From contig CANRID010000016.1 in the NCBI GenBank assembly GCA_947630665.1, positions 1 through 47,813 on the forward strand: 47,813 nt of DNA, given 5' to 3'. Shown piece after piece: positions 24,657-32,188 of the stretch. Below the pieces are notes generated by a model. The model did not search any database and had not been told where the DNA came from. It was given only the letters and a program-made list of their open reading frames with translations. Both the position numbers and the translations under genes were made by a program. This stretch comes from an uncultured Bacteroidales bacterium. Its GTDB lineage: Bacteria; Bacteroidota; Bacteroidia; Bacteroidales; UBA932. How positions within the stretch are numbered: position 1 is the first letter of the stretch; every line of letters begins with the position of its first letter.

Positions 24657-26648
24657 ATGTCAAATGTTTCCGCCATACATCCGGACCCGGATCCGCATAC
24701 GGAGAAAGAGCGGGCCGCAGAAAAACCTTTTAAATATTCGGCAGACGAATTTGCGGATATTCAGATACTCCGCTACCGGGTGCCGGGCTGGGATTCCCTG
24801 TCCCTAAGACAAAAAGAATATATTTATCATCTGGGAGAAGCAGCCAAATGGGGCCGGGACATTCTGTTCGACCAAAATTTCAAATACAATCTCCGTATCC
24901 GGAAAGTGCTGGAAAAAATAATAGAAGAATACCGGGAAGACAAAAACAGCGAAAACTATCGGGATTTCCTTATTTATGCCAAACGAGTGTTTTTCAGTAA
25001 CGGCATCCACCATCACTATGCCGAAGATAAATTCATTCCCGGCTGCGATCGGGCGTATTTCAAGTCCCTGATGGTCTCCACCGGACAGGAAGCGTTGTGC
25101 GAAGAGCTATTGCCGGTAATTTACGATCCCCATCTGTACCCTTGCAGGCGTTATACGGGTGGGGACAAAGAGTTGTTGACGGCTTCTTCCGTGAATTTCT
25201 ACCAGGGCGGAGTGACCCGGGAGGAAGCCGATGCTTTTTATGCCCGAATGGAAAATTCCGCAGATCCTTCTCCCCTCTCATACGGTTTGAACAGCAAACT
25301 CATTAAAAAGGACGGCGTTCTGAAAGAGGAAGTCTGGAAAACCGGCGGTCTATATGGAAAGTCGATAGAAAAGATCGTAGAGCATCTGGAAGCGGCTTCC
25401 AAGGTAGCGGAAAACGAATCCCAGAAAGAATATATCGCAAACCTGACAGAATATTACAGAACGGGAGATCTGAAAATCTGGGACCGGTATAATATCGCCT
25501 GGGTACAGGACCAGGAATCCCAGGTGGATTTCATCAATGGCTTTATCGAGACCTATAACGACCCGTTGGGCAGAAAGGGCACCTGGGAAGCGAACGTAAA
25601 TTTCAAAGATCCGGAGGCTTCGAGAAGGACGCAGATTATCAGCAGCCATGCGCAGTGGTTCGAGGATCATTCCCCCATCGATCCGCAATTCAAAAAGAAA
25701 AAAGTAAAAGGCGTTTCCGCCAAAGTCATCAATGTAGTATGTCTGGGCGGAGATTGCTATCCAGCCACTCCTATCGGGATCAATCTGCCTAATGCAGACT
25801 GGATCCGGAAAAAGTACGGCTCCAAGTCCGTAACCATCGCCAACATCACGGATGCTTACGACAAAGCTTTGCAGGAATCGCCCAGAAGCATGCTTACCGA
25901 ATTTTCCTGGGACGAGAATGAAATCGCGCTGATAAAACGATACGGGACCCTGACAAGCAATCTGCATACCGACTTGCACGAATGCCTGGGGCACGGTTCG
26001 GGACAACTTCTGTCGGGAGTCTCACCCAACAGCTTGGGAGAATATTCATCCGCCATAGAAGAAGCCCGGGCGGATCTGTTCGCCCTTTACTATCTGGCCG
26101 ATTCTAAATTGACAGAACTGGGTGTCCTTCCCGACAGGAATGCGTATAAAGCAGAATACATGAATTTTATCCGCAACGGCATTTTTACGCAATTCTCCCG
26201 TATCGAATTGGGCAAATCGAATACGGAAGCCCACATGCAGGATCGCAAACTGATAGCCCAATGGTGCTACGAACAAGGCAGAGCGGAAAACGTAATCGAA
26301 AAAAAAATCCGGGACGGCAAAACCTATTTCGTCATCAATGACTTCGGCAGGCTGCGGACTCTTTTCGGACGATTGCTCAGGGAAATCCAGCGCATCAAAT
26401 CGGAAGGCGATTACCGCGCCGGAAAATCTTTGATCGACACGTACGCCGTACACATCGACCCGATTCTGCACAAAGAGGTAAAAGAACGGTTCGAGGCATT
26501 GCACCTTAAACCTTACAAAGGATTCATCAATCCCGACATCGTACCCGTTGCAGATCCGGCTGACGGACACATTACCGACTACGAAATCATTTACCGCAAC
26601 GACTATCTCGGACAAATGCTCCACTATGGGCGGCACTATTCCATATAA
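24657..26648 (+). CDS. Dipeptidyl peptidase III (M49)
   Basis: 663 aa from the ATG at 24657. Zinc peptidase that removes dipeptides from the N-terminus of oligopeptides. The M49 motif HECLGH is at 441-446 and the second motif EEARAD at 468-473 supplies the third ligand; both fit bacterial DPP III. No signal peptide is visible, so a cytosolic role in finishing peptide breakdown is likely. An in-frame start 105 bp upstream would overlap the preceding gene and adds no conserved sequence. It follows the stress trio after 37 bp, possibly as an independent gene. Confidence 0.92.
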   Translation: MSNVSAIHPDPDPHTEKERAAEKPFKYSADEFADIQILRYRVPGWDSLSLRQKEYIYHLGEAAKWGRDILFDQNFKYNLRIRKVLEKIIEEYREDKNSENYRDFLIYAKRVFFSNGIHHHYAEDKFIPGCDRAYFKSLMVSTGQEALCEELLPVIYDPHLYPCRRYTGGDKELLTASSVNFYQGGVTREEADAFYARMENSADPSPLSYGLNSKLIKKDGVLKEEVWKTGGLYGKSIEKIVEHLEAASKVAENESQKEYIANLTEYYRTGDLKIWDRYNIAWVQDQESQVDFINGFIETYNDPLGRKGTWEANVNFKDPEASRRTQIISSHAQWFEDHSPIDPQFKKKKVKGVSAKVINVVCLGGDCYPATPIGINLPNADWIRKKYGSKSVTIANITDAYDKALQESPRSMLTEFSWDENEIALIKRYGTLTSNLHTDLHECLGHGSGQLLSGVSPNSLGEYSSAIEEARADLFALYYLADSKLTELGVLPDRNAYKAEYMNFIRNGIFTQFSRIELGKSNTEAHMQDRKLIAQWCYEQGRAENVIEKKIRDGKTYFVINDFGRLRTLFGRLLREIQRIKSEGDYRAGKSLIDTYAVHIDPILHKEVKERFEALHLKPYKGFINPDIVPVADPADGHITDYEIIYRNDYLGQMLHYGRHYSI

Positions 26649-26722
26649 GATTGCATGATCTGATATAATGGTGCGGCCTGACGGCCCATAATCCGGAACA
26701 GACAGGAGAGGCCCTCGACCTG

Positions 26723-28093
26723 TCAGATCCGCGGCACCGGCGTATCGTCATAATCGTCCAGCCGACCGCTCCAGAGATATTTGCGGGTTTCCGCCACTAC
26801 CACGCCGCTCAGCAGAAGAAGAACGACTAAATTGGGAATCGCCATCAGGGCATTAGTGCCGTCGGCGATATTCCATACTAAAGACAAATCCACTACCGCC
26901 CCCACAAAAATAAGGGCAACCCAGATAATCCGGTAATATTTGATCAGTTTTTTCCCGGCCAGGTATTCGATAGCCCGCTCCGCATAGTAGGACCATCCCA
27001 ATATGGTAGAAAAAGCGAATGTTATCAAGCCCACCGTTAAAATAATGGAACCCACATAAGGTATTTTATTAAACGCATACTGGGTAAGTTTCGCCCCGTC
27101 CGAATAATCGATATCGGAATGGGCGATAATGCTGCTGACCAGCACCAACCCCGTAAGAGCGCAGACTACGACCGTATCCCAGAACGTAGCGGTGGAAGAA
27201 ACCAGCGCCTGACGTACCGGATTGCGTGTCTGGGCGGCTGCCGCCACGATAGGAGCGGATCCCATACCGGATTCGTTGGAAAAAAGTCCGCGGGCGATGC
27301 CGAAACGGGCGGCCATCATAACGGAACTTCCCAAAAAGCCGGCCCCTGCCGCCTGCGGCGAAAAGGCGGATTTAAAAATAAGAGCAACGGTCTCCCCCAG
27401 ATACTGGGCATTGAAAACAAGAATCACGATACATCCGATCACATAAAACAAGGCCATGAACGGAACCAGCGCACCGCATACCCGGGCGATTCCCTTCACC
27501 CCGAAAATAATCACCAGCGCCACAAAAAAAGCGATGACGGCGCCGGAAATATACGTGGAAATACCATAAGATTCATTCAACAAGGTAGATATGGCGTTGG
27601 ACTGCACCGTATTGCCGATTCCGAACGCCGCAATAGCCGTGAAAACGCAAAACACCACCGCCAACCATTTCATCTTAAGTCCCCGCTCCAGCGCATACAT
27701 AGGGCCTCCCAGCATGGTGCCGTCGGATGTCTTTACCCGGTATTTAATCGCCAGCAACCCTTCCGAATACTTGGTCGCAATTCCAAAAACTCCTGTAATC
27801 CAGCACCACAGAACCGCTCCCGGGCCTCCCAAAGAAATTGCCGTAGCCACTCCTATAATATTTCCTGTCCCGATAGTAGCCGCCAGAGACGTAGCCAATG
27901 CACCGAACTGGCTCACATCGCCATGCGAATCCTTATCCTTGGTAACGGACAATTTGATAGCTTTAAAAATTTTCAATTGCGGGAATCTCAACCGGATGGT
28001 GAGAAAAAGATGAGTACCCAAAAGAAGAACGATAGTAGGCCATCCCCATAGCGCGGCGGTAATTTCCGACACGATGTGTTCAAAAGAAGCCAT
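26723..28093 (-). CDS. AGCS-family sodium:amino-acid symporter
   Basis: 456 aa, about ten transmembrane helices. Sodium-coupled uptake of alanine or glycine across the inner membrane. The family signature region (ATIGTGNIIGVATAISLGGP near 75-95) and GLFSNESGMGSAPIVAAAAQ near 270-290 are present. Specificity among small amino acids cannot be read from sequence. Single gene with its own promoter; it converges on dipeptidyl peptidase III with a 74-bp gap that shows no strong terminator. Confidence 0.93.
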   Translation of the reverse strand: MASFEHIVSEITAALWGWPTIVLLLGTHLFLTIRLRFPQLKIFKAIKLSVTKDKDSHGDVSQFGALATSLAATIGTGNIIGVATAISLGGPGAVLWCWITGVFGIATKYSEGLLAIKYRVKTSDGTMLGGPMYALERGLKMKWLAVVFCVFTAIAAFGIGNTVQSNAISTLLNESYGISTYISGAVIAFFVALVIIFGVKGIARVCGALVPFMALFYVIGCIVILVFNAQYLGETVALIFKSAFSPQAAGAGFLGSSVMMAARFGIARGLFSNESGMGSAPIVAAAAQTRNPVRQALVSSTATFWDTVVVCALTGLVLVSSIIAHSDIDYSDGAKLTQYAFNKIPYVGSIILTVGLITFAFSTILGWSYYAERAIEYLAGKKLIKYYRIIWVALIFVGAVVDLSLVWNIADGTNALMAIPNLVVLLLLSGVVVAETRKYLWSGRLDDYDDTPVPRI

Positions 28094-28118
28094 AAGCGGT
28101 AAGAAGTTTAAGTTCCCG

Positions 28119-28149
28119 CAAATTTAAGAAAAATAATAATCTACACAAG
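28119..28149 (-). promoter_or_regulatory. Promoter of the AGCS symporter gene
   Basis: Minus-strand TAAATTTG (28126 to 28119) with CTTG (28149 to 28146) exactly 19 bp upstream. The -7 box matches fully, the -33 box at three of four bases. Leader about 20 nt. Confidence 0.6.
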
Positions 28150-28177
28150 CACAACACATGTATAATCCCCCAGACAC

Positions 28178-28206
28178 AAAAAAGAGGCGATGTACGCCTC
28201 TTTTTT
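28178..28206 (-). terminator. Terminator of the cupin gene
   Basis: Perfect 12-bp inverted repeat (AAAAAAGAGGCG and complement, loop ATGTA). The outer A/T pairs give a T-run on either strand; it is placed 22 bp after the cupin stop. Confidence 0.85.
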
Positions 28207-28228
28207 GTTTATAAACGAGTTCTGATTC

Positions 28229-28690
28229 TTACCATTTCACCGGTTCCTGCAACAGATTGCCATCCGCAGCATCTTCCTTAGTAAACGTATTGCCCCTGTA
28301 TTGTACGCAGAGCATGATAAGCGGCGATGTTCCGTTGTTGCGCACGGAACGTTTTCCTGCCGGAGCAACCCTCACGACACTCCCTTCCGATACAGGGAAT
28401 ACCTTGCCGTCCACTTGAAATTCACCTGTCCCGCCAAGGAAAAAATAAAGTTCTTCGTGCGTCTTGTGGGTATGCAAAAAGCCTGTTTCCGTACCCGGAG
28501 CGAAAGACTGGAATGAGAACTCGCTGCCCGTAGTTCCCGACAATGTACCGCCAAACACCTTGCCAGGAATCTTTACACCGGGAGCAAACTCCAATACATA
28601 ATCACCCAGTTCATTCAATTTGCCGACATTGATAGCGCTAAAATTCTCTGCTTCAGCGATTTTCTGAATTTCTTTCATATCTTTTATCAT
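28229..28690 (-). CDS. Cupin-domain protein
   Basis: 153 aa (149 if the second in-frame ATG at 28678 is used). Single cupin barrel: HTHKTHEELYFFLGGTGEF carries the H-x-H...E metal ligands of cupin motif 1, and the second motif region is VVRVAPAGKRSVRNNG, where the usual His is replaced by Arg. Such proteins bind small molecules or are isomerases or dioxygenases; no specific function can be given. Monocistronic, divergent from the M28 peptidase. Confidence 0.85.
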   Translation of the reverse strand: MIKDMKEIQKIAEAENFSAINVGKLNELGDYVLEFAPGVKIPGKVFGGTLSGTTGSEFSFQSFAPGTETGFLHTHKTHEELYFFLGGTGEFQVDGKVFPVSEGSVVRVAPAGKRSVRNNGTSPLIMLCVQYRGNTFTKEDAADGNLLQEPVKW

Positions 28691-28782
28691 TTAGATGAAT
28701 ATTTCGTTCCAATCACAATCAATGTGTTATTTTTGTATAAACATTCCTAAACGTTTCGTTAGCATTTCTTTTGCAAATTTTA

Positions 28783-28790
28783 TACCTTTG
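28783..28790 (+). promoter_or_regulatory. -7 box of the M28 peptidase gene
   Basis: TACCTTTG fits TAnnTTTG, 53 nt before the start. A second match (TATTTTTG, 28728-28735) lies upstream. Neither has a clear -33 box. Confidence 0.4.
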
Positions 28791-28843
28791 TTTCCGAAAA
28801 AATCGACAGCATCTTTATTATATAATTTTTAATTTTATAATCC

Positions 28844-30538
28844 ATGAAACTCTCTTTAAGAAAGTACAGAATCATAGTGGCTTTGTTAGCGGCCGTTATG
28901 ATCGTTCCCCAGACTCTGACAGGACAAACAGGGCAAAACCGCGCCAAAGATCCGGTCATTGAAAAAATCATTCTGGAAGGGACTACCCATAACCAGACGA
29001 TGGATCATCTGGACATATTATGCAATCGTTTCGGCGGACGCATTCTGGGATCGGCGGCTTATACGGATGCTGCCGAGTGGGCAGCCTATATGTTTAAAAA
29101 ATGGGGGCTGGAAGTAATCATGGAAGAAGTGGGAGAATTGCCGGTAGGCTTCAACCGCGGCCCATGGTTCGGCAGAATGCTGGGAGGAAAAGAAATGACC
29201 CTTCATTTTGTTACCCCTTCCTATACGGCAGGGACAAAAGGCGTTCAGCGGGGGACTGTTGTTAAAGAACCGCAAACCCGCGAAGAGTTCGAGCGGATGA
29301 AAGGCACCATTAAAGGAGCCTGGGTGCTTATCAACGGGAGCAATACCGGCTGGCCTATCGATTATTCTCCGGCAGGAGACCAACGCAGGGCGGAGATCAT
29401 TGCACGCAACGAGGAAATAGCAAAAGAAAACAACGAAATCCGGGCCTACAACCGGGATATACAACGGCAAAAAGCGGCGTTGCAGAAAGAAATAGAAAAC
29501 AATCCTAAAACAAAAGCCGCCAATACGGCTAAAATCGCCGCTTTGGAAGAAAAACCGTACAAACCTCTTGTTGAAGAACCTGCCCTGTTCTACAAAGAAA
29601 TGAAAGAGGCGGGCATGCTCGGCATCATTCAGTCCTCTCCGGTTCCTCTGAGAGCCCTGTATGACCGTAAAAACATAGAGAACATGACTTGGGAGACCCT
29701 CCCGACAATTCCCGACATCAAATTGGACGAAGACCAGTACAAGATCATCGCCGATATGGTAGCCAAAAGAGAATACTTCCAGTTGGAATTCGATATCCGC
29801 AACCATTTCAGAATGGGACCTGTCAAATTCCATAACGTGATAGGAATGATACGCGGCACGGAATACCCGGATCAGTATGTGATGTGCGGCGGCCATCTCG
29901 ACTCTTTCGATTCAGCTACGGGAGGCGTCGATTGCGGAGTCGGCACCACCCCTGCTATGGAAGCGGCCCGCCTGATAGCCCAGGCCGGTGGCAAGCCTAA
30001 ACGGACCCTTTTATTCTGTCTGTGGGCCGGTGAAGAATTCGGTTTATGGGGCTCCAAATTCTGGACGGAAAATAACAGCGAAAAGCTGCCGTATATTTCC
30101 AACTACTTCAACCGCGACGGAGGTCCTACCGTTCCGCTGGGAATTACGGTAACTCCGGAAATGTACGATGACTTCGTAGCCGTATGCGAACCGGTCAACT
30201 CCATCAACAAAGATTTTCCGTTTACCGTACAGAAAAGGACAGGGGAACCGCGCCCGATTCCTACCGGCGGAGGCAGCTCGGATGATTTTTCATTCGCTAC
30301 TTTCGGCGTACCGACTTTCGGATTCAATACCGGCGACCCTAAAGGATATAATTTCAATTACGGGGAAATCTGGCATACCGAGCGGGATCTGTACAATAAA
30401 AGTATTCCGGAATATCAAAACCATGCCTCCGTGGTAACGGCCGTAGTAATGTACGGATTGGGAAATCTGGACCATATCCTCGACCGGGCCAATTTATACA
30501 AAGCGCCGGACACCCCGTCGGGAAAAGCAAAAAAATAA
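28844..30538 (+). CDS. Secreted M28-family zinc aminopeptidase
   Basis: 564 aa. The signal peptide (about 1-27) ends near TLTGQ. A PA-like insert (about 110-240) holds a long charged helix rich in Glu/Lys/Gln (about 185-230). The M28 catalytic core carries H351 and D353 in GGHLDS, GVDCGVGTTPAM (bridging Asp), WAGEEFGLWGS (catalytic Glu and ligand), the NRDG Asp and a final His in EIWHTERD. It probably releases N-terminal residues or dipeptides from peptides in the periplasm or outside. Stands alone between the cupin gene and marC. Confidence 0.92.
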   Translation: MKLSLRKYRIIVALLAAVMIVPQTLTGQTGQNRAKDPVIEKIILEGTTHNQTMDHLDILCNRFGGRILGSAAYTDAAEWAAYMFKKWGLEVIMEEVGELPVGFNRGPWFGRMLGGKEMTLHFVTPSYTAGTKGVQRGTVVKEPQTREEFERMKGTIKGAWVLINGSNTGWPIDYSPAGDQRRAEIIARNEEIAKENNEIRAYNRDIQRQKAALQKEIENNPKTKAANTAKIAALEEKPYKPLVEEPALFYKEMKEAGMLGIIQSSPVPLRALYDRKNIENMTWETLPTIPDIKLDEDQYKIIADMVAKREYFQLEFDIRNHFRMGPVKFHNVIGMIRGTEYPDQYVMCGGHLDSFDSATGGVDCGVGTTPAMEAARLIAQAGGKPKRTLLFCLWAGEEFGLWGSKFWTENNSEKLPYISNYFNRDGGPTVPLGITVTPEMYDDFVAVCEPVNSINKDFPFTVQKRTGEPRPIPTGGGSSDDFSFATFGVPTFGFNTGDPKGYNFNYGEIWHTERDLYNKSIPEYQNHASVVTAVVMYGLGNLDHILDRANLYKAPDTPSGKAKK

Positions 30539-30594
30539 ATTTGCACGGTACCGCAAACAAATAGTTTAGCGTACCGGCAAACCGACAAAATAAG

Positions 30595-30633
30595 GAATTG
30601 CAGCCTTGAATAAATTATTCAAGGCTGCAATTC
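30595..30633. terminator. Bidirectional terminator
   Basis: Nearly perfect palindrome with 19-bp arms (GAATTGCAGCCTTGAATAA and complement) around one base. It is followed on the plus strand by TTTGTTTT, between the convergent M28 and marC genes. Confidence 0.85.
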
Positions 30634-30654
30634 TTTGTTTTAATAGCCCGACCG

Positions 30655-31236
30655 TCAAAACATTTTCATAATATTGGCTGCGAACAATTTGACAGCGATA
30701 GCCAGCAGGATGATTCCGAAAAATTTCCGGAGTACATAAATAAAGCCTTTTCCCAGCACTTTCTCCAGCCAATCTAATTTACGGAGAACGATATAGACAA
30801 ATATCATATTCAGAATCAGCGCTATAATGATATTCTCGACCCGGTATTCAGCCCGCATGGCCAAAAGCGTGGTAAGAGTACCCGCACCTACGATCAACGG
30901 GAAGATAAGAGGAACGACCGTAGCGCTTCCCGTAGGGCTGTCGTTCTTTATCAGTTCCACCCCCATTATCATTTCTATCGCCAAAACGAATATAATAATG
31001 GAACCGGCCACTGCGAACGATTCTATATCCACCCCGAAAAGGGAGAGCAATCCGTCTCCGACAAACAGGAAAACGAAAAAGATAGCGAATGAACCCAGAA
31101 CCGCCGGCAATGCCTGCACTTTCTTTCCGTTTTCTTTCAATTCCAGAATGATCGGAATCGAACCCGTAATATCGATAATGGAGAACAGGACCATAAAGGC
31201 GCTGATAATTTCCTTAAAGCTGAATTCTAAATTCAT
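30655..31236 (-). CDS. MarC-family integral membrane protein
   Basis: 193 aa, six predicted transmembrane helices in two sets of three. The segments FSIIDITGSIPIIL, IKNDSPTGSATVVPLIFPL and GAGTLTTLLA are the MarC/UPF0056 signatures. Despite the name, E. coli MarC is not shown to mediate multidrug resistance; function is unknown. A TAnnTTTG box lies 51 nt upstream of the start. Confidence 0.92.
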   Translation of the reverse strand: MNLEFSFKEIISAFMVLFSIIDITGSIPIILELKENGKKVQALPAVLGSFAIFFVFLFVGDGLLSLFGVDIESFAVAGSIIIFVLAIEMIMGVELIKNDSPTGSATVVPLIFPLIVGAGTLTTLLAMRAEYRVENIIIALILNMIFVYIVLRKLDWLEKVLGKGFIYVLRKFFGIILLAIAVKLFAANIMKMF

Positions 31237-31286
31237 CCCGTTATTTTTTAAAAATAGGTAACTGATAATATATCAAAATGTTTGCG

Positions 31287-31294
31287 CAAAGATA
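31287..31294 (-). promoter_or_regulatory. -7 box of marC-like gene
   Basis: Minus-strand TATCTTTG matches TAnnTTTG, 50 nt before the start. No -33 TTTG at 19-20 bp. Confidence 0.45.
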
Positions 31295-31366
31295 CAATTT
31301 TTTACGACTCTTTTCTCTATCGGGACCCCCCTGCCGAGACGCTACGGGAAAAATTTTTTCTTTTTT

Positions 31367-31398
31367 TTTGCGGCATATCATTTTTTTTCATAAATTTA
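31367..31398 (+). promoter_or_regulatory. Promoter of the histone H1-like gene
   Basis: TTTG (31367-31370), 20 bp, TAAATTTA (31391-31398), one base off the -7 consensus. Leader about 30 nt. Confidence 0.5.
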
Positions 31399-31433
31399 TC
31401 CCCAGAAAGCTAACTTGTTAAAATGTTAACGAC

Positions 31434-31610
31434 ATGAAAGAACTAATTGAAAAGATTAAAGCCGAAATGGAGGCTTTTTCAAAAGACGCTGACGCTCAAT
31501 TGATTAAAGGAAACAAAGCCGCCGGAACTCGTGCCAGGAAATCTGCTCTGGTAATCGGTAAACTGATGAAAGAGTTTAGAAAAGTATCCGTGGAAGCAAG
31601 CAAAAAATAG
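31434..31610 (+). CDS. Histone H1-like DNA-binding protein (Hc1-type), 58 aa
   Basis: Very short gene encoding 58 residues: MKELIEKIKAEMEAF at the start, GNKAAGTRARKSAL in the middle and KLMKEFRKVSVEASKK at the end. This is the small lysine-rich histone H1-like protein common in Bacteroidetes, predicted to bind DNA in the nucleoid. The sequence forms an acidic/amphipathic N-terminal helix and a basic C-terminal half. It has its own promoter and a strong terminator, as expected for an abundant small protein. Confidence 0.88.
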   Translation: MKELIEKIKAEMEAFSKDADAQLIKGNKAAGTRARKSALVIGKLMKEFRKVSVEASKK

Positions 31611-31635
31611 TAACGGATTCCGTTACTTTTCAAAA

Positions 31636-31671
31636 AAAACAGGTTGTAATTTTTACGACCTGTTTTCTTTT
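31636..31671 (+). terminator. Terminator of the histone H1-like gene
   Basis: 14-bp stem (AAAACAGGTTGTAA with TTACGACCTGTTTT, one G-U pair) and 3-nt loop, followed by CTTTTT. A small palindrome (TAACGGA/TCCGTTA) lies just after the stop at 31611-31625. Confidence 0.85.
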
Positions 31672-31702
31672 TCGCCCTTTCCGACAACCAGTTAAAGAAG
31701 TA

Positions 31703-32173
31703 TCATTTATCCAGAAAAATAATTAGACCCGTCTTGCTGCTATCATTCCACAGCCAGCTGTTCCCTCCTTCCATTTTCAGGACTTCCATCTCCAGATCCA
31801 TCTTTTTAAAACGCTGCGAAACGGAATAATCCAGTTTCACCCCGACACGGTCGCCTTCACGGGCAGGCCAGTTATCGAATACCATATTTACATAAGATTC
31901 CTGGTCATCCGTCTGGAAACGAATTGTTTTCCGGATATCATTCACCACCCTCTGACAAGATTGCACCTCATATTCAAATGCGTACCCGGCATTTAAGACA
32001 AGCCCCGGCGTCCGCCGTTCCAAAAACATTTCCCGGGTCGGACCGGTTCCGGACTCATGCCGGCATGCGGAAATCAAACAGACCGCCGGAAATATCGCGC
32101 AGACCCACACAAAAACAAAAGCGGGAGCCCTGCGATTTTTGTGCCTCTCATCTATATTACAGTCCTTTATCAT
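31703..32173 (-). CDS. Small lipoprotein of unknown function
   Basis: 156 aa. A basic, Arg/Lys-rich N-terminus (about 1-20) precedes a hydrophobic helix ending in lipobox LISAC (C37). The mature part is about 120 residues, predicted beta-rich, and I do not recognise a domain. It starts 15 bp after the stop of the upstream M6 metalloprotease gene, so the two are likely co-transcribed and may act together at the cell envelope. Confidence 0.75.
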   Translation of the reverse strand: MIKDCNIDERHKNRRAPAFVFVWVCAIFPAVCLISACRHESGTGPTREMFLERRTPGLVLNAGYAFEYEVQSCQRVVNDIRKTIRFQTDDQESYVNMVFDNWPAREGDRVGVKLDYSVSQRFKKMDLEMEVLKMEGGNSWLWNDSSKTGLIIFLDK

Positions 32174-32188
32174 CTCATTATCATCATT

